The position numbers were made by a program, and so were the translations under genes. From the NCBI RefSeq assembly GCF_023078335.1, contig NZ_CP095550.1, positions 4,012,001-4,076,000 on the forward strand: 64,000 nt of DNA. The letters are read 5' to 3'. The stretch is from Metabacillus endolithicus (lineage in GTDB: Bacteria > Bacillota > Bacilli > Bacillales > Bacillaceae). Below the pieces are notes generated by a model that had not been told where the DNA came from, ran no database searches, and saw only the letters and a list, made by a program, of their open reading frames with translations. Positions 37,360 through 46,456 of this stretch are shown here, piece by piece; position 1 is the stretch's first letter, and every line of letters starts with the position of its first letter.

Positions 37360-38274
37360 GTGAAGTCTAATTCTGTGTATTATCTCGCTCTTATTTTAGT
37401 ATCTGTTATTTGGGGTGTGAATTTTGGGATTTCCCGTTTTGGGATGGAGGTATTCACTCCGGAGATTTTTGCGTTTTTTAGGTTTGGTCTGGCGGTCCCT
37501 ATATTATTTGCGGTTTTAAAGTGGACGGAAGGTAGCATGAAGGTGGATAAACGTGACCTTCTAAAGCTAGCTATAATCGGATTTTTTGGTGTTACTGTTC
37601 TAGAGATTTTAGTTATGTATTCGATTAAGTATACAACTCTTGCAAACGCTTCATTGTTAAATGTCGCACCATGGCCGATTTTTGCTGCTCTTTTTGCTCC
37701 TTTTTTTACCAAGGAGGTTATGACTCCGAGGCTTGCTATTGGGGGGCTTGTTGCATTAATTGGGGTGGTTCTTATCATTTTGGGCGGATCAAATGGATTT
37801 GATTTTAGCTCTGAGTATATGCTGGGGAATATTCTAGCGCTGTCTATAAGTTTAATTGGAGCTCTTTTTAATTTAGCTTGTATGCCGCTTATGAAAAAGT
37901 ATTCTCCATTGCGTGTATCATCTTGGTATATGCTGTTCGGAACAATATTGATGTTTCCTATAACACTTGGTGGTTGGCATACGGTACAAATGACAGACTT
38001 TACAATAAGTGTTTGGGGAGCGATTGCTTACAATGTTGTTCTTTGTACGGTGGCAGCATTTGTATTGTGGAACTTGTCAATGAACAAAGTTGGAGCGGCA
38101 AAGGCGAATTTTTACAGGTATTTTGTCCCGGCCTCAGCAACGGTTACTGGTGCGTTATTTTTTAACGAGCAAATCTTTGTTACACAAATAGCTGGTGGAC
38201 TTGTCATAGTGTTAGGGTTAGCTTTTATTGCGATGGAGAAAAAGCCGAAAATTGCGATTGAATTAGGAAAATAA
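37360..38274 (+). CDS. EamA/DMT family transporter
   Basis: 304 aa with ten predicted helices in two EamA halves (VSVIWGVNFGISRFGMEVF opens the first, ILALSISLIGALFNLACMPL the second). GTG start after AAATGGAGAA. The family exports amino acids or metabolites; the substrate is unknown. It lies 250 bp right of the repeat array and before ger operon 2. Confidence 0.88.
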   Translation: MKSNSVYYLALILVSVIWGVNFGISRFGMEVFTPEIFAFFRFGLAVPILFAVLKWTEGSMKVDKRDLLKLAIIGFFGVTVLEILVMYSIKYTTLANASLLNVAPWPIFAALFAPFFTKEVMTPRLAIGGLVALIGVVLIILGGSNGFDFSSEYMLGNILALSISLIGALFNLACMPLMKKYSPLRVSSWYMLFGTILMFPITLGGWHTVQMTDFTISVWGAIAYNVVLCTVAAFVLWNLSMNKVGAAKANFYRYFVPASATVTGALFFNEQIFVTQIAGGLVIVLGLAFIAMEKKPKIAIELGK

Positions 38275-38281
38275 TTATTAG

Positions 38282-38315
38282 AAAAGCAGCATGCACTTGG
38301 CATGCTGCTTTTTGA
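38282..38315 (+). terminator. Terminator after the EamA gene
   Basis: AAAGCAGCATGC pairs with GCATGCTGCTTT around ACTTG, then TTTGATTTTT. Confidence 0.88.
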
Positions 38316-38398
38316 TTTTTCTTTTTATCATAATTTTTCCTCTAAAGGTAAATAGTATTGAGAAGAATGATTATAATAAAACGTTCAGGAGCATGATT

Positions 38399-39940
38399 AT
38401 GAGGAAATTTATGAACCATAGACAACTCTATCAAAACCAAGACGCACCTGAAGAAGCTGTAGATACTACCGTACTAAGAGATATAAAAAAGAATATTGAT
38501 ATTTTGAAAAAACAATTTGATAAATGCTCTGATGTGAAGTTTAGACCTTTAATGGTTGGGAAAAATGATGCTTATATAATTTTTGTAGACGGGTTAATTG
38601 ATGCAAAAAGTATTGAATTTCATGCGTTAAAGCAATTATTAGTAGACTTACCTGATGATAATTTAACAGCTGAATATTTAGAAAAGAATATTGTATCTGT
38701 GAACCAAGTGGTTGAATCGAATAAGCTTTCTGATTTGGTAAAGCAGGTTTTACATGGGAGTTCAATTTTACTTGTTGATCAACTTGATAAAGCATTGGTT
38801 CTTGATGCAAAAGGTGGCACAAGTAGAAGTGTGGCTGAACCTGATACGGAATCTGTTGTTCGCGGGCCACGTGAAGGATTTACTGAAAATCTTGGTGTGA
38901 ATACTGCATTAGTTAGACAAAAGATTAGGTCAAAAGAACTGAAGCTCGTCTCGAAAGAGGTAGGTACTCAAACAAACACAACCATTGCCATTATGTATAT
39001 GGAAAACCTTGCACCACCTGAATTAATTGAAGAAGTGTTATCAAGAATTGACCGAATTGAAATAGATGCTGTCTTGGAAAGTGGTTATATCGAAGAATTA
39101 ATTGAGGATAGTCCAGCAAGCTTTTTTCCGCAAATTCAGAATACTGAACGACCTGATACTGTTGCTGCCAATTTACTTGAAGGAAGAGTTTCCATTTTAG
39201 TTAATGGAACGCCATTTGCACTCATTTTACCGGTCAGCTTTTGGCAATTTATTCAGTCAAGTGAAGATTACTATCAAAGATTTCATATTTCTATCTTTTT
39301 AAGGATATTAAGGGTTACCCTACTATTTCTAGCTTTATTACTTCCGGCTTTTTATATAGCCATTACAACTTTTCATCAGGATATGATTCCAACTAATTTG
39401 TTGTTTAGTATTGCAGCAAGCAGGGAAGCAATTCCGTTTCCAGTTCTTGTAGAGGCTTTCATTATGGAGATGGCATTTGAAGCATTGCGTGAGGCAGGCA
39501 TTCGTTTGCCAAAGGTAATCGGACAGGCTGTTAGTATACTTGGTGCTCTTGTTATAGGTCAAGCAGCAGTTGAAGCAGGGATTGTTTCGGCACCAATGGT
39601 TATTATCGTTTCATTAACAGGTATTGCCTCTTTTACAGTCCCGAGGTTTAATATGGCGATTTCCATTAGGCTTTTACGGTTCCCGATGATGATTTTGGCA
39701 GGAGTGTTTGGACTTTTTGGTGTTGTAATTGGTTCAATTATTTTGTTAACCCATCTAAACAAATTACGTTCATTTGGAGTTCCCTATTTTCATCCGCTTG
39801 GTCCCCTTAAATGGAGTGAGCTAAAAGATGTATTTATACGTGTTCCTTGGTGGGATATGGATCAGCGCCCAGAACAATTCACAGGTCAAAATGTAGTAAG
39901 AGAGGAAAAGAACTTGAAGCCTTCACCGAAGAACAATTAA
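38399..39940 (+). CDS. Spore germination receptor A subunit (GerAA/GerKA family)
   Basis: 513 aa from the ATG at 38399, with AGGAG 7 nt upstream. A soluble N-terminal half of about 280 residues ends in NTERPDTVAANLLEGRVSI and NGTPFALILPVSFWQFIQSSEDYY; about five helices follow, including EAGIRLPKVIGQAVSILGALVIGQAAVEAG. First gene of the A-C-D-B operon. It differs clearly from the A subunit at 16172, so the two receptors likely sense different germinants. Confidence 0.94.
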   Translation: MRKFMNHRQLYQNQDAPEEAVDTTVLRDIKKNIDILKKQFDKCSDVKFRPLMVGKNDAYIIFVDGLIDAKSIEFHALKQLLVDLPDDNLTAEYLEKNIVSVNQVVESNKLSDLVKQVLHGSSILLVDQLDKALVLDAKGGTSRSVAEPDTESVVRGPREGFTENLGVNTALVRQKIRSKELKLVSKEVGTQTNTTIAIMYMENLAPPELIEEVLSRIDRIEIDAVLESGYIEELIEDSPASFFPQIQNTERPDTVAANLLEGRVSILVNGTPFALILPVSFWQFIQSSEDYYQRFHISIFLRILRVTLLFLALLLPAFYIAITTFHQDMIPTNLLFSIAASREAIPFPVLVEAFIMEMAFEALREAGIRLPKVIGQAVSILGALVIGQAAVEAGIVSAPMVIIVSLTGIASFTVPRFNMAISIRLLRFPMMILAGVFGLFGVVIGSIILLTHLNKLRSFGVPYFHPLGPLKWSELKDVFIRVPWWDMDQRPEQFTGQNVVREEKNLKPSPKNN

Positions 39941-39963
39941 TACAAGCTGGAGGAAAATGCCGA

Positions 39964-41119
39964 ATGTTCAAACATAAAGCTTTTTTTCTATTATGTATAT
40001 GCTCCTTTCTGTTATCAGGATGTTGGGACAGAGTAGAGGTAAATGATTTAGCATATGTGATAGCAACAGGTTTTGACAAATTAGAGGAAAATAAATTTCA
40101 GGTATCTGTTCAAGTCCCATTACCAGGTGCTATGGGAGGAGAAGGATCTTCTGGTGGTGGAGGGGGAACGAGCGGTGGTCCTTATTATGTGGATTCAGGT
40201 ATTGGAAGAAATGTACGCGAAGGTAATGATGAACTACAGCAAAGAATGTCAAGAAGACTTTATTTTGCTCATCGAAGAGTACTTATTTTAGGGGAAGAAT
40301 TAGCTCGTGGAGGATTTGAAAAAACACTTGATGTTGTGTTAGAACAACCAGAATCACGACTTTCGGCATATGTCTTATTAACACACGGAGATGCCATTAA
40401 CATTTTGAATGCTACACCTCATTTTGAAAAGCTACCTGCAGAAGGTACTTAGGGAAATGGCGAAAATGGGTGTGGGGCTAACAGTGAAAGGTCTGATGGT
40501 AGATATTGAGAGACCTGGAAAGGATTCATTTGTACCAGTGGTTGAAACCGCAACAACGCAAAATGCTGAATCAGAGGATAAAAAGGAAGAAATAAAGTTA
40601 GATGGATTTGGAATATTGAGTGATGATAAACTGAAATTTTTTACAACAGCTCAAGAAACCTTAGGTTTACTTTGGATCATTAACGAAGCGGCAGGAAATA
40701 ATTATACATTTAAGGTTGGAGAGAAAGATGAAATAAATGTAAGAATTCAAGAATCTAAAATAAATCCATCATATAACAAACATGACCAAAAGCCATCCTT
40801 TTCATTAAAACTAGACGTTAAGGCGAAGATGATGCAAAATGAGCCCGCTCTTAACTTAGATGATGAAGACATTTATGAATCTGTCAAAACAGAGATGGAA
40901 AAGCAAATAAAAGAAGAGGTTTTAGCTCTTTTAGATCATTCGCATAAAGAAGGTAGTGACATATACGGTTTTGGTTGGTATTTATATCGTCATGAGCATA
41001 GTCAATGGGAAGACTGGAAAGATGACTGGGAGTCCTTCCTTGAGGAGCTTGATATAAAAGTTGATGTGGAGGCTGAGATTAAAAAAACAATTAATCCTGG
41101 AATTAAAATAGGGGAGTAG
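39964..41119 (+). pseudogene. Spore germination receptor C subunit, lipoprotein, frameshifted
   Basis: GerAC/GerKC family. The ATG at 39964 starts a signal peptide with lipobox LLSGC, then DRVEVNDLAYVIATGFDK. A Gly-rich linker (GGEGSSGGGGGTSGGPYY) is unusual. Frame is lost near 40444, where GG should be one G; removing it joins FEKLPAE to VLREMAKMG and yields 384 aa with the normal C-terminal end (GSDIYGFGWYLYR and TINPGIKIGE). Clean repair suggests sequence error. Confidence 0.88.
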
Positions 41120-41124
41120 TCAAT

Positions 41125-41346
41125 ATGATTGCAACATTAATGGTTGTTATAACGTTGGTGAGCTATTTAATTATTCAACACAAAAAAATAGCAGAAACAA
41201 AAAAAGGACAAAAATGGATACTCTATGGTTTTACCTTTTTTACTATGGGGGCATCCATACTGTTTTATCTTCCATATTCCTTGGGTGGGGTAACTAGCTA
41301 CATAAACCGTATAGTTGGTACCTTCACTAAAATGGTGATTGGGTAA
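41125..41346 (+). CDS. Small two-helix membrane protein, Ger D-subunit candidate
   Basis: 73 aa with two hydrophobic helices (IATLMVVITLVSYLII and WILYGFTFFTMGASILFYL) joined by a Lys-rich loop. It lies between the C and B genes, 5 bp after C and overlapping B by 1 nt (TAATG). Small two-helix D subunits that modulate germination are known from several Bacillus ger operons. No sequence motif identifies it; position and topology do. Confidence 0.75.
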   Translation: MIATLMVVITLVSYLIIQHKKIAETKKGQKWILYGFTFFTMGASILFYLPYSLGGVTSYINRIVGTFTKMVIG

Positions 41347-42506
41347 TGAAGCATAATATTTCTGTATTTCAGTTTGCGTTAATTATTGCAAATACACTTA
41401 TTACTTCTGCTTTAATCACTTTGCCACAAATAATGACGCAGCTTTCAGAACAAAATACATGGTTAGTTCCACTTATAACGTATCCATTATTTTTATTGAT
41501 TTTATTTCTATGCTTTCATGGGGATATAAATTTGACTCGTGAAAATCCTAAGTCACGGTTGAATAAGCTTTTTACAGTTACCATAGGTATATTCCTTCTA
41601 ACCAGTTATTTAAGGGACTTAAGGGCATTTATTGACTATATTTCGTCTTATTTACTACCGAACACCCCGATTGAGGTTATCTCAATTGTATTGTCACTAA
41701 CCTTATTGTATATAAGTGCATCTGGTTTAGAAGTGATTGCTAGAATAACGGTCATTCAGTTTGTTGTATTAGCTGTGCTTATTCTTATATTGCCTATTTT
41801 AACTGTCAATGAAATTGATATAACGAATGTGGCACCAATCATAAATCAAGATGAAATGTTTAATATGATGAAGTCTTCTTTTATTTTTTTTCCATGGATG
41901 GGGGAGGCTTTTATTGCATTATATTTAGCAGGTTTTATAGGAAAGAAAAAAGATTTGAACAGAGGAGCTATGTTAGGGGTTAGTTTAGGGTTTTTATTGT
42001 TCTTTGTTTTAACATTTACAAACATTGCAGTACTAGGTGAACAAATAGTATCCGATGCTACATACCCTAACATAATCATGATTCAGGAAATAAATATTAC
42101 CGATTTTCTTGATCGTATAGACTTAATCATTGTCATCATCTGGATGCCAACATTGCTCAGTAAATTAGCTCTAACATTATATTGTATACACAAAACGTTA
42201 TTTCAATTAAAGGGTAAGGGCTCTTCTCAGTTGCTTTCGCCTCTTAGTCTGTTTTTGGGAATACTTGCGATTGTTTTATTCGAAACAAATATCCAACATT
42301 TGGAATATTCCTTTTATACATGGACAACCGTTGGAATTCTATTAGAAATGATTATTCTTATCCTTTTTGTGGTGATGAAGATAATGCGACATGTAAAAGA
42401 AAAAAAGCGGATAATCGTTCTAAATCACATTAAAGCTCTTTCTCTAATGCAGGGAAGGAGCTTTTTAAAGTTAAATTTTTTTAGATTTTTTGAAAATTCT
42501 TTTTGA
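41346..42506 (+). CDS. Spore germination receptor B subunit (GerAB/GerKB family)
   Basis: 386 aa, about ten helices; FLLTSYLRDLRAFIDYISSYLLPNTP is the conserved region after helix 3. Intact, in contrast to its counterpart at 13840-14961. The ATG overlaps the preceding stop (TAATG). Last gene of ger operon 2; the C-terminal tail is somewhat long and basic. Confidence 0.93.
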   Translation: MKHNISVFQFALIIANTLITSALITLPQIMTQLSEQNTWLVPLITYPLFLLILFLCFHGDINLTRENPKSRLNKLFTVTIGIFLLTSYLRDLRAFIDYISSYLLPNTPIEVISIVLSLTLLYISASGLEVIARITVIQFVVLAVLILILPILTVNEIDITNVAPIINQDEMFNMMKSSFIFFPWMGEAFIALYLAGFIGKKKDLNRGAMLGVSLGFLLFFVLTFTNIAVLGEQIVSDATYPNIIMIQEINITDFLDRIDLIIVIIWMPTLLSKLALTLYCIHKTLFQLKGKGSSQLLSPLSLFLGILAIVLFETNIQHLEYSFYTWTTVGILLEMIILILFVVMKIMRHVKEKKRIIVLNHIKALSLMQGRSFLKLNFFRFFENSF

Positions 42507-42760
42507 ACTATACATTAGAGCAAATCATTGTGTACATTTTCGTAAGTGACAATTTCCTTAAAGCGATTTATATGTCAGGTAATATAACATTATTCATTAC
42601 ATAAAATCACCAGAGAGTTAAAATCATTGTAAGTGAAGAGATTATCACCGGAAGTTTAGCTTCCATATTATATGTAAGTTTTTTGTGAATCGAAAAAAAG
42701 TAAACATTTACTGTTAGATAACAAATAATCAATTCCTTAAGAAAGTAGAGGTGACCGAGG

Positions 42761-43264
42761 GTGGTTTCAATAAAACAACTTAGTGATGTTAGTTACTCGG
42801 AGTTTATTCACATTTTAAAAGATATCTTTGAACATTCTCCTTGGGTACCTGAACGAACATGGAATTACAGACCTTTTTCTTCAATAGAAGACTTACATGG
42901 AAAGATGGCTGGTAGAGTAAATGAAGCATCTGATGAAGAAAAGCTGCGGTTGATCCGTGCGCATCCAAATTTAGGGACACGACTAGCGATGAGTAATTCT
43001 TCAGTACAAGAACAGGCTAGCGCAGGGTTAAGTGACCTTACAGCAGAAGAATATGAAAATTTTTCTCAGTTAAACAAGCAGTACATGGAGAAGTTTGGAT
43101 TTCCGTTTATTATGGCGGTAAAAGGACGAACAAAAGGTGAAATATATGAATGTATGGAAAAAAGAATAGCACACGGAGTGAAGGATGAGTTTGAAACAGC
43201 TTTAGCAGAAATAGAAAAAATAGCTCTTTTTCGTTTGTGTGAAATAATTCAAAATGAGGAGTGA
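42761..43264 (+). CDS. uraD: OHCU decarboxylase
   Basis: 167 aa. Converts 2-oxo-4-hydroxy-4-carboxy-5-ureidoimidazoline to S-allantoin. Key features: FEHSPWVPERTW, the catalytic His in LIRAHPNLGTR and the segment FGFPFIMAVKGRTKGEI. GTG start with AGAGGTGACCGAGG upstream. In B. subtilis this domain is fused to uricase as PucL; here it is a free protein whose stop lies 4 bp before the uricase start. Confidence 0.92.
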   Translation: MVSIKQLSDVSYSEFIHILKDIFEHSPWVPERTWNYRPFSSIEDLHGKMAGRVNEASDEEKLRLIRAHPNLGTRLAMSNSSVQEQASAGLSDLTAEEYENFSQLNKQYMEKFGFPFIMAVKGRTKGEIYECMEKRIAHGVKDEFETALAEIEKIALFRLCEIIQNEE

Positions 43265-43268
43265 TTCT

Positions 43269-44243
43269 ATGGGAAAAGAACGTTTTGTATCGTATGGAAA
43301 AGGTGATGTATTTGCATATCGTACATTTTTGAAGCCCTTGGTTGGAGTAAAACAAATTCCAGAATCTCATTTTACAGAAAGAAGCAATATTGTTTTCGGG
43401 GTAAATGTAAAAGTAGAGGTTGGTGGTAAAAAATTGCTTCCTTCATTTACAGAAGGAGATAATCGTCTTGTAGTTGCAACAGATTCTATGAAAAATTTTA
43501 TTCAAAGACACTTGGGTAGCTATCAAGGGTCCACAATTGAAGGATTTATTCAATATGTTGGTGAAGAGTTTTTAAAGAAATACGAACATGTTGATACAAT
43601 TAAATTAATCGGTGAAGAAGTTCCATTTGAGACTTCAACAAGACTTTCAGTTAATGGTCTAGTTGAAAGTGACGTAGTGTTTAAGCATTCCCGGAATGAA
43701 AAGGCTGTTGCTCAAATAGAGATGGTTCGAACTCAAAGTGGAGTTGAAGTTGTTGAACAGAATAGCGGGATTTTAGATTTGCAGTTAATTAAAGTGAGAG
43801 GGAATTCATTTATTGGATTTATCAGGGATGAGTATACAACATTACCGGAAGATAACAATCGACCGCTATTTATCTATTTAAATATCGGGTGGGAATATGA
43901 GGACTTAGAGAATTCAACAGGAGTTGTACCAAACCTTTATGTTTGTGCAGAACAGGTAAAGGATATTGCATCATCTGTTTTCCATGAACTTGAAACACCG
44001 TCTATTCAATATTTGATCTATTTAATTGGCTGTCGAGTGCTGGAAAGATTCCCGCAATTAAAAGAAGTTAATTTTCAATCGCAAAACCATACTTGGGATT
44101 CAGTGGTGGAAGATATTCCAAATTCAGAAGGGAAAGTTTATACAGAACCACGCCCTCCTTACGGCTTCCAACGATTTTCAGTTACAAAAGAAGATCTGCA
44201 ACAAAATAAAGAATATGCCGATACAAACAATCTTTTTAAATAA
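43269..44243 (+). CDS. Urate oxidase (uricase)
   Basis: 324 aa. Oxidises urate to 5-hydroxyisourate without a cofactor. The catalytic Thr is in VVATDSMKNFI with the N-terminal Lys in YGKGDVF; the second tunnelling-fold domain contains FQSQNHTWDSV and the C-terminus EPRPPYGFQ. The ATG at 43269 follows GAGGAGTG. It corresponds to the C-terminal part of B. subtilis PucL. Confidence 0.94.
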   Translation: MGKERFVSYGKGDVFAYRTFLKPLVGVKQIPESHFTERSNIVFGVNVKVEVGGKKLLPSFTEGDNRLVVATDSMKNFIQRHLGSYQGSTIEGFIQYVGEEFLKKYEHVDTIKLIGEEVPFETSTRLSVNGLVESDVVFKHSRNEKAVAQIEMVRTQSGVEVVEQNSGILDLQLIKVRGNSFIGFIRDEYTTLPEDNNRPLFIYLNIGWEYEDLENSTGVVPNLYVCAEQVKDIASSVFHELETPSIQYLIYLIGCRVLERFPQLKEVNFQSQNHTWDSVVEDIPNSEGKVYTEPRPPYGFQRFSVTKEDLQQNKEYADTNNLFK

Positions 44244-44255
44244 GGATTTGATAGA

Positions 44256-44609
44256 ATGGTAGGACTGACAACACATATATTGGATTTAACACATGGAACA
44301 CCGGCTGCGGGTGTGGACATTCAGTTAATGAGGATCGTTGATTCAACACATACTTTACTAAAAACATCTATCACAAATGAAGATGGTCGCTTAAATGAAC
44401 CGCTTTTATCTGGTGAAGAAATGGTGGTAGGTGAATATGAGTTACTATTTTTTATCGGGGACTATTTTAGGGGTATGGAAGTTACGTTATCAGAACCTGC
44501 ATTTTTAAACAAAATATCCGTACGGTTTGGAATATCAGATGTTGATTCGCATTATCATGTGCCGTTGCTCGTATCTCCTTGGGGGTATCAAGTTTACAGA
44601 GGAAGTTAA
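44256..44609 (+). CDS. pucM: 5-hydroxyisourate hydrolase
   Basis: 117 aa transthyretin-like protein. Hallmarks are ILDLTHGTPAAGV at the N-terminus, HYHVPLLVSPWGYQ and the C-terminal YRGS. It hydrolyses the uricase product, and OHCU decarboxylase takes the next step; the three genes form one transcript with 12-bp spacing here. Confidence 0.95.
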   Translation: MVGLTTHILDLTHGTPAAGVDIQLMRIVDSTHTLLKTSITNEDGRLNEPLLSGEEMVVGEYELLFFIGDYFRGMEVTLSEPAFLNKISVRFGISDVDSHYHVPLLVSPWGYQVYRGS

Positions 44610-44821
44610 TCGCAAAAATGTTTTGGGGTGAAGTCTAATGATTTCGCCCTCTTTCATATATTTAATGTTTGTTTAATTGTTTTAAAAGCTATGTATGAGC
44701 AGTTCTATCTTACAAATTTTTTTATAAGAAATGTTATTGAAATTAAAGGTGAATTTCCATTTATTGTTGAAAGTATCAATAGTTGAAATTTAAATTAATT
44801 TCTACCGAAGAAGGTGTGAGT

Positions 44822-46366
44822 TTGAATAATATAAATGTTCATAACGATGAGGGAATAGATAATCTTAGGAAAGAAAATGAACAATTAAAGTTGGAAATTG
44901 AGTATTTAACGCATGAGCTAACTGCCTCTAAGGAAAGCAGAGCTCGAGAATCAGATAAAAGTGATATAAGGTTCAAACGATTATTTAATCACCTTACTGA
45001 TGCTGTTTACTATTTTAAGATTTATGACGATGGAAGTGCGGGTAATTTTATTGAAGTGAATGAAACTGCTTGTCAACGATTAGGGTACTCCCGAGAAGAA
45101 ATGCTTGCTTTATCACCAAAGGATATTGATGGGCTTGAGGCAGAGGAAATAAAGCCTATTATTGACGATGTATACGATAACGACTCAACTACTTTTGAAA
45201 CCGTTCATGTTCGTAAAGATGGGGGTAGAATTCCTGTTGAAATTAAGACTCATAGGTTTGTGGTAGAGGGGGAGATGTATCTACTTTCAGTTTGTCGTGA
45301 TATTACTGAAAGAAAAAATTCAGAAAGAGAGATTCGAGAGGCGAAGGAACAGTTTGAAAATATCGTGGAATCTTCTACGAACGGAATTACAATCCTGCAA
45401 GATGGAAAATGGGTATTTGCGAATAAGGCGGCCCTAACTCTTTTTGATGCTAAAACGAAGGAAGAGCTACTAGGGAGAAGTATTTATGATATGTTGCATC
45501 CGGAGTTTCATATGGAATGTAAGGAGATTGTAAAGAAAGGTGGAATTCACCCTAGGCTTTATCGTGTTTGGACTACTCTACGCGGGAAAGAAGTACATAC
45601 GGAAGTGGTATCAATTCCTACAACCTTTCAGGGGAAAGACGCCAATGAGTTAATCATTCAAGATATAACGGAACAGAAAAAATCAGATTCAATGATGATT
45701 CAGGCAGAAAAAATGAATGTGGTAGGGCAACTAGCAGCTGGAATTGCGCATGAAATAAGAAATCCTTTAACTGCTTTAAAAGGTTTTGTTCAATTATTTC
45801 GCTCAGGAACGATACCGAATGAAATGTTTTTAAATATTATGGAGGCTGAGTTGGAACGGATAGATGTTATCTCGAGTGAGTTTCTAACGCTAGCTCAACC
45901 TGCAAATACTGATTTTAATACTGTTGATATGAGAGATTTAGTGAGTAATGTGATCGATTTATTGGATACGGAAGCTTTCAAAAAGTCAATATCTTTTGTT
46001 GTTGAAAATAACGTTAAAGAAACAGATGTTAATGGAATTAGTTCACAACTAAAGCAAGTGTTCATTAATTTGATTAAAAACGCAATTGAAGTGATGCAAA
46101 ACGAGGGGACTATAACCATTACGTTTAAAAATCATGAAGGATTTATTCTTATCTCTGTACATGATGAAGGTGTAGGGATGAGTGAAGAGCAGCTAAAGCG
46201 GTTGGGAGAACCATTTTTCACAACAAAACAAAATGGTACAGGACTAGGCCTTATGGTTACTTATCGAATTATTAATCAGCATAATGGGGAAGTGAATGTT
46301 GAGAGTAAAGTTAACGCAGGGACAACTTTTACAGTGAAATTACCGCTGATTGCTAAGGTAGACTGA
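44822..46366 (+). CDS. PAS-domain sensor histidine kinase, sporulation-kinase type
   Basis: 514 aa from a TTG with AAGGTG 7 nt before it; an upstream ATG at 44783 lacks a site. No transmembrane helix. A coiled N-terminus is followed by PAS1 (DAVYYFKIYDDG, about 55-160), PAS2 (about 175-290), HisKA with GIAHEIRNPLTALKGFVQLF and HATPase (NLIKNAIEVM, VHDEGVGM, GTGLGLMVTYRIIN). No response regulator is adjacent, as in the phosphorelay kinases KinA-E. It sits between puc genes but is probably not part of purine catabolism. Confidence 0.88.
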   Translation: MNNINVHNDEGIDNLRKENEQLKLEIEYLTHELTASKESRARESDKSDIRFKRLFNHLTDAVYYFKIYDDGSAGNFIEVNETACQRLGYSREEMLALSPKDIDGLEAEEIKPIIDDVYDNDSTTFETVHVRKDGGRIPVEIKTHRFVVEGEMYLLSVCRDITERKNSEREIREAKEQFENIVESSTNGITILQDGKWVFANKAALTLFDAKTKEELLGRSIYDMLHPEFHMECKEIVKKGGIHPRLYRVWTTLRGKEVHTEVVSIPTTFQGKDANELIIQDITEQKKSDSMMIQAEKMNVVGQLAAGIAHEIRNPLTALKGFVQLFRSGTIPNEMFLNIMEAELERIDVISSEFLTLAQPANTDFNTVDMRDLVSNVIDLLDTEAFKKSISFVVENNVKETDVNGISSQLKQVFINLIKNAIEVMQNEGTITITFKNHEGFILISVHDEGVGMSEEQLKRLGEPFFTTKQNGTGLGLMVTYRIINQHNGEVNVESKVNAGTTFTVKLPLIAKVD

Positions 46367-46419
46367 GCTCTCAAGTTTATTGATTGTAAATATAGTGTGA
46401 GGTATTTTAAACTAGCTGA

Positions 46420-46444
46420 GAGCTTGGAATGGGACGCCAAGCTC
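46420..46444. repeat. Hairpin between convergent kinase and pucR
   Basis: GAGCTTGG at 46420-46427 and CCAAGCTC at 46437-46444 are perfect 8-bp arms. T-tails are weak on both strands; possible terminator. Confidence 0.45.
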
Positions 46445-46456
46445 CTTAATTATTAT

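Noticed and set aside
37380..37778. 132-codon minus-strand ORF opposite the EamA gene
   Set aside because: It lies wholly within a clear transporter gene and has no start site or family features.
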